DNA from: Hyphomicrobiaceae bacterium
GTDB taxonomy: Bacteria > Pseudomonadota > Alphaproteobacteria > Rhizobiales > Xanthobacteraceae
Reading direction: 5' to 3'
Assembly (NCBI GenBank): GCA_021324465.1
Contig: JAJPJB010000006.1
Coordinates: 1-45,584, forward strand
Length of the DNA: 45,584 bases
In this document: positions 9,085 through 19,252 of the stretch, piece after piece
Layout of the letters: each line of letters begins with the position of its first letter
Position numbering within the stretch: the stretch's first letter is position 1
Made by a program: the position numbers and the translations under genes
Notes under the pieces: model-generated
What the model was told of the DNA's origin: nothing
Databases searched by the model: none
Seen by the model: the letters and a program-made list of their open reading frames with translations, nothing else

Positions 9085-10461
9085 ATGGCGACTGTCACGA
9101 CCGCGCAAATCGACGGCGCGCGCAGCGGACCGCAGACCATAGAAGGATTCGTCGGTACGGCGCTCGATGGCGCAAAGATTTCGCCGCTTCATATCAAGAT
9201 CATCTCGTTGATCGCCGCCGGCTACTTCTTCGACGTCATCGATTACATCGTGCAAGGCTCGCTGTTTCCCGACATGAAGGCGTCGGGCTTTGCCGACGCG
9301 CCGGGCTTTGCGCTGATCGTCAGTGCCACCACTTTGGGCATGTTCATCGGCACCACGCTGCAGGGCGAGTTCTCCGACCGCTTCGGGCGGCGCTTCGTCT
9401 ATCAGTTCAATCTTCTCTTGTTCGGCACCTTCACCGTGCTCGGCGCGCTGGCGCCGTCGTTGCCGCTTCTAGTCGCCTGCCGCTTCATCGCCGGCCTTGG
9501 GCTCGGCGCCGAGCAGCCGCTCTGCTTCGCCTATGCCGGCGAATATTCGCCGAAGGCGATCCGCGGACGCATTCTTGCGATCATTCATTTCGTCGGCGGC
9601 GCCTGCGTGTGGCCGATCTCGACGCTGTTCGTGCTCGCGTTCCGCGATCAGATCGGCTGGCGCGGCGTCTGGCTCTGCTTCGGCATCGGCGCGCTGATCG
9701 TGTGGGTGCTGCGATTTGCGCTGCCGGAATCGCCGCGTTACCTCTCGACGCACGGCCGCGGCAAGGAAGCGCTCGACGTACTGGCGCGGCTCGGCATTGC
9801 CGGCCCCAAGGAGCCGCTGACGACTGACGCGGCGAGCGACACCAAGAGCGATCCGTTCGCCGTCGTGTTCAGCAAATATCCCGGCCGCGTCATTGCCGGC
9901 ATGATCTGCTTCTCGGCCTTCTTCGGCGTCGCCATCGGGCTCGGCTCCTGGCTGCCCGGCATCATGACCGACAAGGGCTTCACCATCACCAAATCGCTGC
10001 AGTACACGCTGGTGATGAATCTCGCGGTGCCCTGCGCCAGCATCTGCATGATGTACACGCTCGACAAGTTTGGGCGGAAGATCACCTCGATCTGCGCCTT
10101 CATCGGCGCCGGCATCATGGCGATCGTGTTCGCCAATGCCGGCAGCGACCTGGAGCTGCTGATCGCCGGCTTTGTGATGATCTTCTTCATCCAGGTGGCC
10201 GGCAATGCGATGCATATCTTCGCGTCCGAAGTGTTCCCGACCAATGCGCGGGCCTCGGGCTTCGGCTGGGCCGCCGGCATCGGCCGCCTTGCCACCGCCG
10301 GCATCGTGCCGGGGATTCTCCTCATCCGCACCGCGTTCGGATTGACCGCGGTCTTCGCGGCGCTCGCCACGGTACTGGTGATCGCGGCGGTCGCGGTGAC
10401 CCAGCTTGGGCCGGAGGCACGGCAAAAGAGCCTCGACGAGATCGCGCCGCCGACCGGCTAG
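9085..10461 (+). CDS. MFS transporter, metabolite:H+ symporter type
   Basis: A 458-residue major facilitator with about twelve hydrophobic segments. The loop 2-3 signature is EFSDRFGRRFVYQ (~94-106), loop 4-5 has RFIAGLGLGAEQPLCFAYAGEYSP, and after helix 6 comes the sugar-porter type PESPRYLSTHGRGKEAL. The C-terminal half repeats a D-x-x-G-R-K motif (LDKFGRKI). These mark the family that takes up organic acids or sugars in symport with protons; the substrate cannot be told. A strong ribosome site (GGGGGAGGG) precedes the ATG. A hairpin terminator follows at 10492-10524. Confidence 0.88.
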   Translation: MATVTTAQIDGARSGPQTIEGFVGTALDGAKISPLHIKIISLIAAGYFFDVIDYIVQGSLFPDMKASGFADAPGFALIVSATTLGMFIGTTLQGEFSDRFGRRFVYQFNLLLFGTFTVLGALAPSLPLLVACRFIAGLGLGAEQPLCFAYAGEYSPKAIRGRILAIIHFVGGACVWPISTLFVLAFRDQIGWRGVWLCFGIGALIVWVLRFALPESPRYLSTHGRGKEALDVLARLGIAGPKEPLTTDAASDTKSDPFAVVFSKYPGRVIAGMICFSAFFGVAIGLGSWLPGIMTDKGFTITKSLQYTLVMNLAVPCASICMMYTLDKFGRKITSICAFIGAGIMAIVFANAGSDLELLIAGFVMIFFIQVAGNAMHIFASEVFPTNARASGFGWAAGIGRLATAGIVPGILLIRTAFGLTAVFAALATVLVIAAVAVTQLGPEARQKSLDEIAPPTG

Positions 10462-10491
10462 CAGCGCACCTCGTGCCGTCTGACGCAAATT

Positions 10492-10524
10492 AAGTGTCGC
10501 CGCCGCCCGCGACGACACTTTTTC
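10492..10524 (+). terminator. Rho-independent terminator after the MFS gene
   Basis: Stem AAGTGTCG (10492-10499) pairs with CGACACTT (10513-10520) around a GC-rich loop and is followed by a T-run. It lies 30 bases after the MFS stop codon and isolates it from the sulfate operon. Confidence 0.8.
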
Positions 10525-10574
10525 ATTTCAGGCCTCCTTTGCCGCATAAAACATTCCACGTTTCAGTCTAATTT

Positions 10575-10625
10575 TGGCGCGTTTTTATATATATATTATC
10601 TATAAAAAGAGTAATGATATATGCG
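10575..10625 (+). promoter_or_regulatory. AT-rich regulatory region upstream of the sulfate operon
   Basis: The stretch 10582-10621 is almost entirely A and T (TTTTTATATATATATTATC and following), in sharp contrast to the GC-rich surroundings. It ends about 60 bases before the binding-protein start. Such AT-rich tracts are typical of promoters with activator-dependent bending; sulfate operons are usually controlled by cysteine-metabolism regulators. No exact operator can be named. Confidence 0.5.
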
Positions 10626-10682
10626 GCTACGAGAGGCCCGGCGCGGCGAACAAACGATGATTCAAAAGCAACGGAGACGGTG

Positions 10683-11684
10683 ATGAAGAAGGTGCTCTTG
10701 GGAGTGACTGTGTCGGCGCTATTAATCGGCGCATCGTTTGCCGGTGCGGCGCGGGCTGCCGACATCAGCCTGCTGAACGCCTCCTACGATCCGACGCGCG
10801 AGCTCTACGCAAACCTCAACGACGTCTTTGCGACGAAATACAAGGCCGGCGCCGGCAAGAGCATCGAGGTCAAGACGTCGAACGGCGGCTCGGGCGCGCA
10901 GGCCCGCGCCGTGATCGACGGGCTCGAAGCCGACGTGGTGACGCTGGCGCTTTCCTATGACGTCGATGCCATCGCCGACCGTGGACTGATCGCGCCGGAC
11001 TGGCAGTCGCGCCTGCCCAACAATTCCTCGCCTTACACGTCGACCATCGTGTTCCTGGTTCGCAAGGGCAATCCCAAAGGCATCAAGGACTGGGACGATC
11101 TGGCGAAGCCCGGCGTGCAGGTGATTACGCCGAACCCAAAAACCTCCGGCGGCGCGCGCTGGAATTATCTCGCCGCCTGGGGCTATGCGCTGAAGAAATA
11201 CGGCAGCGAGGACAAGGCCCGCGAATTCGTCAAGGCCATCTACGCCAATGTGCCGGTGCTCGATTCCGGCGCGCGCGGCTCGACCGTTACCTTCGTCGAA
11301 CGCGGCGTCGGCGACGTGCTGCTGGCCTGGGAAAACGAGGCATTCCTCGCCGTCAACGAGCTCGGCAAGGACAAATTCGACATCGTGGTGCCGAGCCTGT
11401 CGATCCTCGCCGAGCCGCCGGTCGCGGTCGTCGACAAGGTCGTCGACCGCAAAGGTACGCGCGAGCCTGCGGAAGCATTCTTGAAATTCATCTATTCGGA
11501 ACAAGGTCAGACCATCGCCGCCAAGCACTATTATCGGCCGCGCGATTCAGACGTCGCAAAAGCGTTCGCAGACAAGTTTCCCAAGCTCGACCTGATGACG
11601 ATCGGAGATTTCGGCGGCTGGCGAAAGGCGCAGGCGACGCATTTCGCCGATCACGGCGTCTTTGACTCGATCTATCAGCAGTAA
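10683..11684 (+). CDS. sbp: Periplasmic sulfate-binding protein
   Basis: A 333-residue binding protein. The signal peptide [20 protein letters not shown] is cleaved near ARAAD. The mature part starts [19 protein letters not shown], with [28 protein letters not shown] and [20 protein letters not shown], all strongly typical of the Sbp/CysP family. These residues bind sulfate through main-chain amides and Ser/Trp side chains. It delivers sulfate (and possibly thiosulfate) to the CysTWA complex encoded directly downstream. GGAG lies just before the ATG; an upstream in-frame ATG at 10614 lies in the AT-rich leader and is rejected because the signal peptide begins here. The symbol could equally be cysP. 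Confidence 0.95.
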   Translation: MKKVLLGVTVSALLIGASFAGAARAADISLLNASYDPTRELYANLNDVFATKYKAGAGKSIEVKTSNGGSGAQARAVIDGLEADVVTLALSYDVDAIADRGLIAPDWQSRLPNNSSPYTSTIVFLVRKGNPKGIKDWDDLAKPGVQVITPNPKTSGGARWNYLAAWGYALKKYGSEDKAREFVKAIYANVPVLDSGARGSTVTFVERGVGDVLLAWENEAFLAVNELGKDKFDIVVPSLSILAEPPVAVVDKVVDRKGTREPAEAFLKFIYSEQGQTIAAKHYYRPRDSDVAKAFADKFPKLDLMTIGDFGGWRKAQATHFADHGVFDSIYQQ

Positions 11685-11697
11685 TGCCGAGGTGCGC

Positions 11698-12549
11698 GTG
11701 AGCACGGCAGCATTCCTGAGGCGGCGGACGCCAAGCGTCATTCCGGGTTTCGGATTGACGCTCGGCGTCACCCTGCTCTGGCTGTCGCTGATCGTGCTGA
11801 TCCCGCTTGCCGGCCTGTTCCTCAAGACGACCGAGCTGACCCTCGCGCAGTTTTGGACGGTGATCACGAGCCGCCGGGTCCTGCATGCCTTCGAACTGTC
11901 GTTCGGATTGTCGCTCGCGGCGGCGGCGGTCAATCTGGTGTTCGGCCCGGTCGTCGTGTGGGCCGTGGTGCGCTATCGCTTTCCCGGCCGTCGCCTGCTC
12001 GACGCCATTGTCGACATTCCCTTTGCTCTGCCGACCGCTGTCGCCGGCATCGCGTTGACCGCCCTTTACGCGCCGTCGGGCTGGATCGGCGGGCTATTGG
12101 CGCCGCTCGGCGTCAAGGTCGCCTTCACGCCGCTCGGCATTTTTATCGCCTTGATCTTCATCGGCCTGCCCTTCGTGGTACGCACGGTGCAGCCGGTGCT
12201 GGAAGACCTCGACAGCCAATATGAGGAAGCCGCTGCCTCGCTCGGCGCCGGACGCTGGACCACGGTGCGCCGCGTGGTGCTGCCGACAATCCTGCCGGCC
12301 TTGCTCACCGGCTTCGCCCTGGCGTTTGCCCGCGCAGTCGGCGAATACGGCTCCGTGATCTTCATCGCCGGAAATCTGCCGAACGTCTCGGAGATCGTGC
12401 CGCTTCTTATCGTTATCCGGCTCCAGGAGTTTCACTACGCCGATGCTACCGCGATCGGCGCAGTGATGCTGGTCGCCTCGTTCATTCTCTTGTTCCTGGT
12501 CAACGGGCTGCGGCGCTGGTCCGAGCTGCGCATCGGCAAACGGACTTGA
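11698..12549 (+). CDS. cysT: Sulfate ABC transporter permease CysT (CysU)
   Basis: A 283-residue permease with about six helices. The cytoplasmic EAA loop reads EEAAASLGAGRWTTVRRVVLPTILPALLTG, and the family region FALPTAVAGIALTALYAPSGWIG is clear. With CysW it forms the sulfate channel driven by CysA. A GTG start at 11698 is chosen because GAGG sits 5 bases upstream; this leaves 13 bases after the sbp stop. The longest frame would start inside sbp. Part of sbp-cysT-cysW-cysA. Confidence 0.93.
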   Translation: MSTAAFLRRRTPSVIPGFGLTLGVTLLWLSLIVLIPLAGLFLKTTELTLAQFWTVITSRRVLHAFELSFGLSLAAAAVNLVFGPVVVWAVVRYRFPGRRLLDAIVDIPFALPTAVAGIALTALYAPSGWIGGLLAPLGVKVAFTPLGIFIALIFIGLPFVVRTVQPVLEDLDSQYEEAAASLGAGRWTTVRRVVLPTILPALLTGFALAFARAVGEYGSVIFIAGNLPNVSEIVPLLIVIRLQEFHYADATAIGAVMLVASFILLFLVNGLRRWSELRIGKRT

Positions 12550-12555
12550 CGCCTC

Positions 12556-13497
12556 ATGTGCTCGGTTCAGGTCACGGCACCGATGAAGATCAATCCGAAA
12601 GCGCCGGGCATATCGGCGAGCTTACCGGCGCCAATTCCGGCCCAGCTTTCGACGCAGGCGGCCGCCGCGCCGCGGCACAGGGTCGACGCGCGCGAGGACG
12701 CGCCGTGGGTGCGTTTCATCGTGGTCGCGGTCGCGGTGGCCTTCATGGGCCTGTTCGTCGTGCTGCCGCTCGCTTGCGTCATGACCGAGGCATTCGCCAA
12801 GGGTGTTGCCGCTTATTTCGCCGCGCTGACCGATCCCGACACGCTTGCAGCGATCACGCTCACTTTGCTCGCCGCAGCGATCTCGGTCGTCGCCAATGTG
12901 GTTTTCGGCGTCATCGCCGCCTGGGCGATCGCCAAATTCGATTTCAGCGGCAAGAATCTTCTGATCGCGCTGATCGAACTGCCGTTCTCGGTCTCGCCGG
13001 TGATCGCCGGCCTGGTCTTCGTCCTGCTGTTCGGACTGCAAGGCTATTTCGGCGGCTGGCTTCTCGCCCATCATGTCAAGATCATCTTTGCGCTTCCTGC
13101 CATTGCGCTCGCGACAATCTTCGTCACCTTCCCTTTCGTGGTGCGCGAGCTCGTTCCGCTGATGCAGGAACAAGGCACCGAGGAAGAGGAAGCAGCGTTA
13201 TCGCTCGGCGCCTCGGGCCTCACCACGTTCTTTCGTGTCACGCTGCCGAACATCAAATGGGCGCTGCTTTACGGCGTCTTGCTGTGCAACGCGCGCGCCA
13301 TGGGCGAATTCGGCGCGGTCTCGGTGGTTTCGGGCCATATCCGCGGCCAGACGCTGACCATGCCGCTGCAAGTCGAGACGCTCTATGACGGCTATCAGAT
13401 CACAGCGGCTTTCGCCGTCGCCTCGCTGCTCGCGCAGCTCGCCATCGTGTCGCTCATCGTCAAGGTCGTGCTCGAAGCCCGCCTGGAACGGGATTGA
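12556..13497 (+). CDS. cysW: Sulfate ABC transporter permease CysW
   Basis: A 313-residue permease paired with CysT. The membrane region starts near residue 48 ([19 protein letters not shown]). The motif [21 protein letters not shown] and the EAA loop [32 protein letters not shown] are diagnostic. The first ~45 residues are polar and Ala/Pro-rich, slightly longer than usual. The start could be ATG 12556 or ATG 12583; neither has a strong ribosome site. The gene follows cysT by six bases, suggesting coupled translation. Confidence 0.92.
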   Translation: MCSVQVTAPMKINPKAPGISASLPAPIPAQLSTQAAAAPRHRVDAREDAPWVRFIVVAVAVAFMGLFVVLPLACVMTEAFAKGVAAYFAALTDPDTLAAITLTLLAAAISVVANVVFGVIAAWAIAKFDFSGKNLLIALIELPFSVSPVIAGLVFVLLFGLQGYFGGWLLAHHVKIIFALPAIALATIFVTFPFVVRELVPLMQEQGTEEEEAALSLGASGLTTFFRVTLPNIKWALLYGVLLCNARAMGEFGAVSVVSGHIRGQTLTMPLQVETLYDGYQITAAFAVASLLAQLAIVSLIVKVVLEARLERD

Positions 13498-13510
13498 CGG
13501 AGTTGAACGC

Positions 13511-14557
13511 ATGAAGATCTCGATAGCCGATGTCAGCAAGCGCTTCGGCGCTTTCGCTGCGCTCGACCGAGTCAATCTCGAAGTCCGCTCGGGCGAGCTC
13601 CTGGCGCTGCTCGGACCTTCGGGCTCCGGGAAGACGACGCTCCTTCGCATCATCGCCGGCCTCGATTGGCCCGACGAGGGCCAGGTCCTGTTCGACGGCG
13701 AGGATGCGCTCGCGCGTTCGGCCGGCGAACGCCATGTCGGCCTCGTCTTTCAGCATTACGCGCTGTTCCGCCACATGACGGTGTTCGAAAACATCGCCTT
13801 CGGCTTGCGCGTCAGGCCGCGGCGCGCCCGCCCAAGCGAGGCGGAAATTCGTGCCCGCGTGCAAAAGCTGCTGGGCCTGGTGCAGCTCGGCTGGCTTGCC
13901 GACCGCTATCCGAACCAGCTCTCCGGCGGCCAGCGGCAGCGCATTGCATTGGCGCGCGCGCTCGCCATCGGGCCGCGGCTTCTCCTGCTCGACGAGCCGT
14001 TCGGCGCGCTCGACGCCAAAGTGCGCAAGGAATTGCGGCGCTGGCTGCGCGACCTGCACAGCGAGATGCATGTCACCTCGATCTTCGTCACCCATGACCA
14101 GGAAGAGGCGATGGAAGTCGCCGACCGCGTCGTCGTCATGGACAAGGGCCGCATCGAGCAGGTCGGAATGCCGCAGCAGGTCTACGAGCAGCCGCGGACG
14201 CCCTTCGTGCACGAGTTCATCGGCGAGTCGATCATGCTGCCGGTGGTCGTCCTCAACAACACCGTGCATTTCGAGGGCCGCCCGATCGGCGTCGATGCGC
14301 AGGGCGCGCCTGATGGCGTCGCGACACTCTTCGCGCGCCCGTTCAACATGACGATCCTGCGGGACGCCGCATCCGACAGCCTTCACGGCGAGGTGCGCGG
14401 CATTCACGGCATCGGCCCGGCGCGTCGGATCGACGTCGCCCTTGGCGGCACCCAGACCGTCATCGAGATCGACGCGCCCCGCAGCCACAATTGCGCAATC
14501 GGTCAGTTGCTGTACCTGCGCCCGGCGCAATATCAGCTGTTTCCGAGCGAGTTTTAG
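13511..14557 (+). CDS. cysA: Sulfate ABC transporter ATPase CysA
   Basis: A 348-residue ATPase energising sulfate import. Walker A is GPSGSGKTT (~36-44), followed by Q-loop sequence [23 protein letters not shown], signature [15 protein letters not shown], Walker [13 protein letters not shown] and switch FVTHDQEEA. The C-terminal ~110 residues form a regulatory TOBE-like domain. The length fits CysA. GGAG (13499-13502) eight bases before the ATG marks the start; the gap to cysW is 13 bases. A GC hairpin right after the stop likely ends the operon. Confidence 0.95.
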   Translation: MKISIADVSKRFGAFAALDRVNLEVRSGELLALLGPSGSGKTTLLRIIAGLDWPDEGQVLFDGEDALARSAGERHVGLVFQHYALFRHMTVFENIAFGLRVRPRRARPSEAEIRARVQKLLGLVQLGWLADRYPNQLSGGQRQRIALARALAIGPRLLLLDEPFGALDAKVRKELRRWLRDLHSEMHVTSIFVTHDQEEAMEVADRVVVMDKGRIEQVGMPQQVYEQPRTPFVHEFIGESIMLPVVVLNNTVHFEGRPIGVDAQGAPDGVATLFARPFNMTILRDAASDSLHGEVRGIHGIGPARRIDVALGGTQTVIEIDAPRSHNCAIGQLLYLRPAQYQLFPSEF

Positions 14558-14560
14558 TTT

Positions 14561-14730
14561 TTCCTCCCCCGTGAAAACGGGGGAGGGGACCGCCCGAAGG
14601 GGCGGGGAAGGGGGTGCGAGCGTCAATGCAATGCAAGTCGTGGACGTCATGCTCAACCGCGAGTCAGACGCCCCTTCCAACACGCGTTGCGTGGTCCCCC
14701 TCCCCCACTTTCGTGGGGAGGAAGATTTTA
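14561..14730. repeat. Long inverted repeat with hairpins between convergent genes
   Basis: The left end holds a perfect hairpin, CCTCCCCCGT (14563-14572) and ACGGGGGAGG (14577-14586) around GAAA. The right end, near 14700-14725, holds a similar hairpin around TTTC. The two ends are themselves reverse complements over about 30 bases with few mismatches, so the whole is a large palindrome. It lies exactly between the stops of cysA and the aminotransferase gene and probably terminates transcription from both sides. Poly-T runs flank it on both strands. Confidence 0.75.
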
Positions 14731-14731
14731 G

Positions 14732-15982
<1,251 letters not shown>

Positions 15983-16150
15983 CTAATCGTCGTGGCCTGC
16001 ACAGGCAAGGGCAAAACCCGCGATTCTCCCTCACATCTGCGGCATTCGTCGATTTTGCGCATGTCCTCATTTCCGGGACATGCTTCATGCGCAACAGTCC
16101 GTTAAGGCCGCCCTGGCCTAATGGCGCGATTGGCTCGTCAGGAAACCCTC

Positions 16151-17638
16151 ATGGAGCGGGCGCTCGAATTGCTGCGGAGCGGGGACTGGCTCACGCGCGA
16201 GCGCGTCCGGCTTGTCGCGATTGCGCTGCTGATCGCCTCGGCCGCGAGCCTTATTTATTTGGTGCTGACTGCGCACAATGGCATTGATCGGCAGGGGCGG
16301 CCGCTTGGCACCGATTTCTCCAACGTCTATGCGGCGGGCACCTATGTCGATGAGGGCAAGGCCGCGGCGTCGTTCGATCCGCAGCAGCAGTTTGCGCGCG
16401 AGCAGGCAATGTTCGGCGCCGACACGCAATTCTATGGCTGGCATTATCCGCCGTTCTTTCTGTTCGTCGCCGCGGCGCTGGCGCTGATACCCTACGGAGT
16501 TGCGCTCGCGGCCTGGCAGGCGGCCACGCTTGCGCTCTACGTGTTGACGATCGCAGCCATTGTTTCGTCATTCCGGGGCCCGCGCAGCCGAAACCCAGAA
16601 TGCATGATCCCGGTCAACGAAGAACAGGCACCAGCGGGGAAAGTAGAGGCCGGAAGACCGCGGCTGTGGATCCGCGCTCTCGCCCGCGATGCTGGCCCGG
16701 CCGGAATGACGAGTGACTGGCTTCTCCTCGCCCTCGCCTTTCCCGCCGTGCTGATCAATATCGGTCACGGGCAGAATGGGTTCCTCACCGCCGCGTTGCT
16801 CGGCGGCGCGCTGGTGATGCTCGACCGCCGCCCGATCCTCGCCGGCCTGCTGTTCGGCCTCCTGGTCTACAAGCCCCAATATGGTGTCATGATCCCGCTG
16901 GTGCTCGCGGTCAGCGGACGCTGGAAGTGTTTTGCCGCGGCAGCGGTCACGGTCGCGGTGCTGGCGCTCGCGGCCACGCTCGCGTTTGGCGCCGACATCT
17001 GGCGCGCCTTCTTGGCATCGACCGAGTTCACCCGCACCGTCGTGCTCGAGCAGGGCGATACCGGCTGGTACAAGATTCAGAGCGCGTTCGCCTGGGCGCG
17101 CATGTGGGGCGCGCCGATAGCGCTCGCTTATGCGGTGCAGGCCGCCGTGATCATCGCGATCGGCGCCGCGCTGATCTGGCTCTGGCGCAGCACCGTTCCC
17201 CATCCGCTCAAAGCCGCGGCCTTGTGCCTCTCGACCATTCTCGCCACGCCCTACAGCTTCGACTACGACATGATGGTGCTGGCGCCGGCCATCGCCTTCA
17301 TGGCTGCGGACGGTTTTGCCCGCGGTTTCGGTCCCTGCGAGAAAACCATGCTCGCTGCGTTGTGGCTCACGCCGCTTCTCGCCCGCAGCATCGCTCACAT
17401 CAGTCTAATTCCACTCGGCGTGCCGGCAATGCTGGTCGCGTTTGCAATCATATTGCGGCGCAGCGGATGGCCTTTAGCGATGGCATTCTCCGATGCCTCC
17501 ACTACAATGCACAGAAGCCCCGGTGGGACTTCGCGCAGTCACGATAGCGACCGACATCACGACCGAGTGAGCGATGGCGTTGGCTGCCCATTGCGCGGCA
17601 GCGACAAAGGCCACGACATCGCCGCCTTAAAGTCGTAA
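16151..17638 (+). CDS. GT87/DUF2029-family membrane glycosyltransferase with an in-frame repeat insertion
   Basis: A polytopic membrane protein of 495 residues resembling the polyprenyl-phosphate-dependent mannosyltransferase family. The first periplasmic loop has GTDFSNVYAAGTYV, with the candidate catalytic Asp, followed by WHYPPFFLF; later come GHGQNGFLTAALLGG and ILAGLLFGLLVYKPQYG. Two paralogs at 32773-33963 and 33950-35215 share these motifs. Residues ~141-188 (FRGPRSRNP through AGPAGMTS) have no counterpart in either and are encoded by a palindromic element (16565-16712). Without them, spacing to the GQNG motif equals that of the second paralog (35 residues). The last ~45 residues are polar and look like read-through past a lost stop. 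AGGA seven bases before 16151 favours this start over ATG 16121. Sugar donor and acceptor are unknown. Confidence 0.8.
   Translation: MERALELLRSGDWLTRERVRLVAIALLIASAASLIYLVLTAHNGIDRQGRPLGTDFSNVYAAGTYVDEGKAAASFDPQQQFAREQAMFGADTQFYGWHYPPFFLFVAAALALIPYGVALAAWQAATLALYVLTIAAIVSSFRGPRSRNPECMIPVNEEQAPAGKVEAGRPRLWIRALARDAGPAGMTSDWLLLALAFPAVLINIGHGQNGFLTAALLGGALVMLDRRPILAGLLFGLLVYKPQYGVMIPLVLAVSGRWKCFAAAAVTVAVLALAATLAFGADIWRAFLASTEFTRTVVLEQGDTGWYKIQSAFAWARMWGAPIALAYAVQAAVIIAIGAALIWLWRSTVPHPLKAAALCLSTILATPYSFDYDMMVLAPAIAFMAADGFARGFGPCEKTMLAALWLTPLLARSIAHISLIPLGVPAMLVAFAIILRRSGWPLAMAFSDASTTMHRSPGGTSRSHDSDRHHDRVSDGVGCPLRGSDKGHDIAALKS
16565..16712. repeat. Palindromic element inserted in frame in a GT87 gene
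   Basis: Terminal inverted repeats TCGTCATTCCGG (16565-16576) and CCGGAATGACGA (16701-16712) bound a 148-base segment. The general form, GTCATTCCGGGGC to CCGGAATGAC, resembles interspersed elements I recall from Bradyrhizobium-like genomes. A degenerate relative lies at 38137-38238. No transposase is encoded, so movement must have depended on another system. The element is read without a stop in the host frame. Confidence 0.8.
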
Positions 17639-17690
17639 GGCCGCAACACTCGCGCGCTACCGCGGCGCGGTGAATTTGGACGCGGTTTAC

Positions 17691-18320
17691 ATGTTCACGC
17701 TCTACTCGATGCAGCGTTCCGGCAACAGCTACAAGGCGCGGCTCGCCTTCGCGCAACTCGGCGTGCCCTATCGCCTGATCGAAGTCGACATCCTCAAGGG
17801 CGAGAGTCACACGCCGGAATTTCTGGCCAAGAATCCAAGCGGCCAGGTGCCGCTTCTGGAAGTTGCGCCCGGCCGCTTTCTCGCCGAATCGAACGCGATC
17901 CTCTGGTACATCGCCGGCGGCACGCCGCTCGCGCCGGAAGACCGCATCGACCGCGCCGAGATTCTGCAATGGATGTTCTTCGAGCAGCACAGCCTCGAGC
18001 CCAATCTCGGCGCCGCCTATTTCTGGCTGACGCTGGTCAAAGGCGGGCGCGAGCTGCAGCGGCATGCGCTGGAAGACTGGATGGAAGAAGGCAATCGCGC
18101 GCTGGGCGTGATGGAGAAACATCTCGCGCTGCACGATTTCTTCGCCGCCGATCGTTACACTATCGCCGACATCGCGCTCTACGCCTATACGCACGTCGCC
18201 GACCAATGCGATTTCGACTTGGCGCCGTTTCCGGCGATCCGCGCCTGGCTCGAGCGCGTGGCGAATGAGCCCGGTTATGTGCCAATGGATTATCGGCCGG
18301 AGAGCGCGATACCCGCGTGA
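17691..18320 (+). CDS. Glutathione S-transferase family protein
   Basis: A 209-residue cytosolic GST. The N-terminal thioredoxin-like domain reads FTLYSMQRSGNSYKARLAF and then PSGQVPLLEV with the cis-Pro, and ESNAILWYIA with the glutathione-binding E-S. The C-terminal helical domain contains YTIADIALYAYTHVA, the N-capping motif of GSTs. It would conjugate or reduce electrophiles with glutathione; the substrate is unknown. The start is placed at ATG 17691 because family members begin directly with the first strand. A GTG at 17670 would add seven residues. It stands alone after the GT87 gene. Confidence 0.88.
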   Translation: MFTLYSMQRSGNSYKARLAFAQLGVPYRLIEVDILKGESHTPEFLAKNPSGQVPLLEVAPGRFLAESNAILWYIAGGTPLAPEDRIDRAEILQWMFFEQHSLEPNLGAAYFWLTLVKGGRELQRHALEDWMEEGNRALGVMEKHLALHDFFAADRYTIADIALYAYTHVADQCDFDLAPFPAIRAWLERVANEPGYVPMDYRPESAIPA

Positions 18321-18652
18321 TTTTCCGAATCTGCATAGAGTGTCGTCGCCTCGTGAAACCGGGCGCCCATCATCCCTGCGCGAGCGGTTCTGCGCCGTTC
18401 GTGGTCATGGATTTCTCGCGGAAATGACTAGGCAACCGCAAAGCCACATGCGGAAAAAATTGCGGTGTTACGTTCCGCCGTTAACCAGTCATTAACCAAA
18501 ATCACGAATTCGCCTTTGTTCTTCAAACACTTCGCCAAAGTCCGGCCGGCCGCGTGCCGGCATTTCACAGCAATGTCACGGCAAGCCAAACTGATTCGCC
18601 CGCCGACCTTCTGAACGGAGAACTGGCGGCGACGCGACAAGGATTACCGCCT
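18321..18652. other. Intergenic region holding a CtrA-like site
   Basis: A gap of 332 bases after the GST gene. Apart from the TTAA-N7-TTAAC site at 18481-18496, the stretch 18440-18540 is AT-richer than its surroundings, which suits a promoter. No RNA gene or convincing ORF was found. Confidence 0.45.
18481..18496 (+). promoter_or_regulatory. Full CtrA-type binding site
   Basis: The sequence TTAACCAGTCATTAAC matches the CtrA consensus TTAA-N7-TTAAC exactly. CtrA is the master cell-cycle response regulator of alphaproteobacteria and usually binds near promoters of division, pilus and flagellar genes. The site lies about 160 bases upstream of a small membrane-protein gene and about 1.1 kb before mipZ. 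Binding is inferred from the match alone. Confidence 0.6.
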
Positions 18653-18847
18653 ATGACTGCACTACCGGCCAATGTCGGCTTCACGCCCCCGCCTTCCGAC
18701 ACAGCCAAAGCCACGCGGCGCCGCGCCGGCATCGAATTGTTCGCAACGGTCGCCCTGGCGATTTCGCTCGCCATTGCCGCGACCGCCGTATCGATGGGCA
18801 TGGCAAGCGCCCACGCGCCGCTGATGCAGATCCTCTACCGGACATGA
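18653..18847 (+). CDS. Small single-span membrane protein, unknown function
   Basis: A 64-residue protein with a polar N-terminus (MTALPANVGFTPPPSDTAKA), a basic patch ATRRRAG, one hydrophobic helix LFATVALAISLAIAATAVSM and a short tail. By the positive-inside rule the N-terminus is cytoplasmic. No family is recognised. The ATG at 18653 is preferred to an in-frame ATG at 18554, since the extra residues look non-conserved and the helix follows the second start naturally. The CtrA-like site upstream would make it a cell-cycle-controlled gene if functional. The reality of this gene rests on its composition and position only. Confidence 0.45.
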   Translation: MTALPANVGFTPPPSDTAKATRRRAGIELFATVALAISLAIAATAVSMGMASAHAPLMQILYRT

Positions 18848-18910
18848 TAAGGCGACTGCGGATCGCCGAACGCCGATCGAATTCCAAGAGGCTCTCGGCT
18901 CAGCGGGCGC

Positions 18911-19252
18911 TTATCGGCGCTGCGCCTGCAAATCCGGTGTGTCGGCGGCCGCGTTCCGCGCCCTGATCATGTCTTCGACAGCATCACTGCCGCGCCCGCG
19001 CCCCGGCAACGGCCGGGACAGTCGAAACGCCAGGGGCGAACCGGGTATCGGGTCGCCACCGCCGCGTTTGATCAGCCCGCGCGCGGTGAGCTCGCGCAAC
19101 GCCTTCACAAGCTCCTGCGCATTCACCGGCATACCGGTGTGCGCGGCCAAGCTCTGCAGCGTGATGGCGCGGCCGTCACGGCCGTAACGCACGAACACCG
19201 CGAGCAGTTTGCGTTCGAATTCTCCCAGGTTGCTCAAGGGCACATCGCTCAT
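18911..19252 (-). CDS. Small winged-helix-like protein, unknown function
   Basis: A 113-residue protein. Residues ~10-70 (FERKLLAVFVRYGRDGRAITLQSLAAHTGMPVNAQELVKALRELTARGLIKR, given here only as an outline of the helical pattern) look like a helix-turn-helix with a wing: helix, TLQSLAAHTG turn, recognition-like helix, then a GLIKRGGG hairpin. Such folds read DNA or mediate protein contacts. The C-terminal part is basic and probably disordered. ATG 19252 is chosen because AAGGAGGG lies six bases upstream; the GTG two codons earlier overlaps it. It is transcribed away from mipZ. Confidence 0.6.
   Translation of the reverse strand: MSDVPLSNLGEFERKLLAVFVRYGRDGRAITLQSLAAHTGMPVNAQELVKALRELTARGLIKRGGGDPIPGSPLAFRLSRPLPGRGRGSDAVEDMIRARNAAADTPDLQAQRR

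Noticed and set aside
7665-9140. Long open frame antisense to the LVIVD gene
   Set aside because: No domain features; the sense frame has clear repeats and a ribosome site.
10614-10682. Upstream start for the sulfate-binding protein
   Set aside because: The extra 23 residues are polar and would precede the signal peptide; GGAG precedes the ATG at 10683.
16121-16150. Upstream start for the interrupted GT87 gene
   Set aside because: ATG 16121 has no good ribosome site, whereas ATG 16151 has AGGA at a proper distance.
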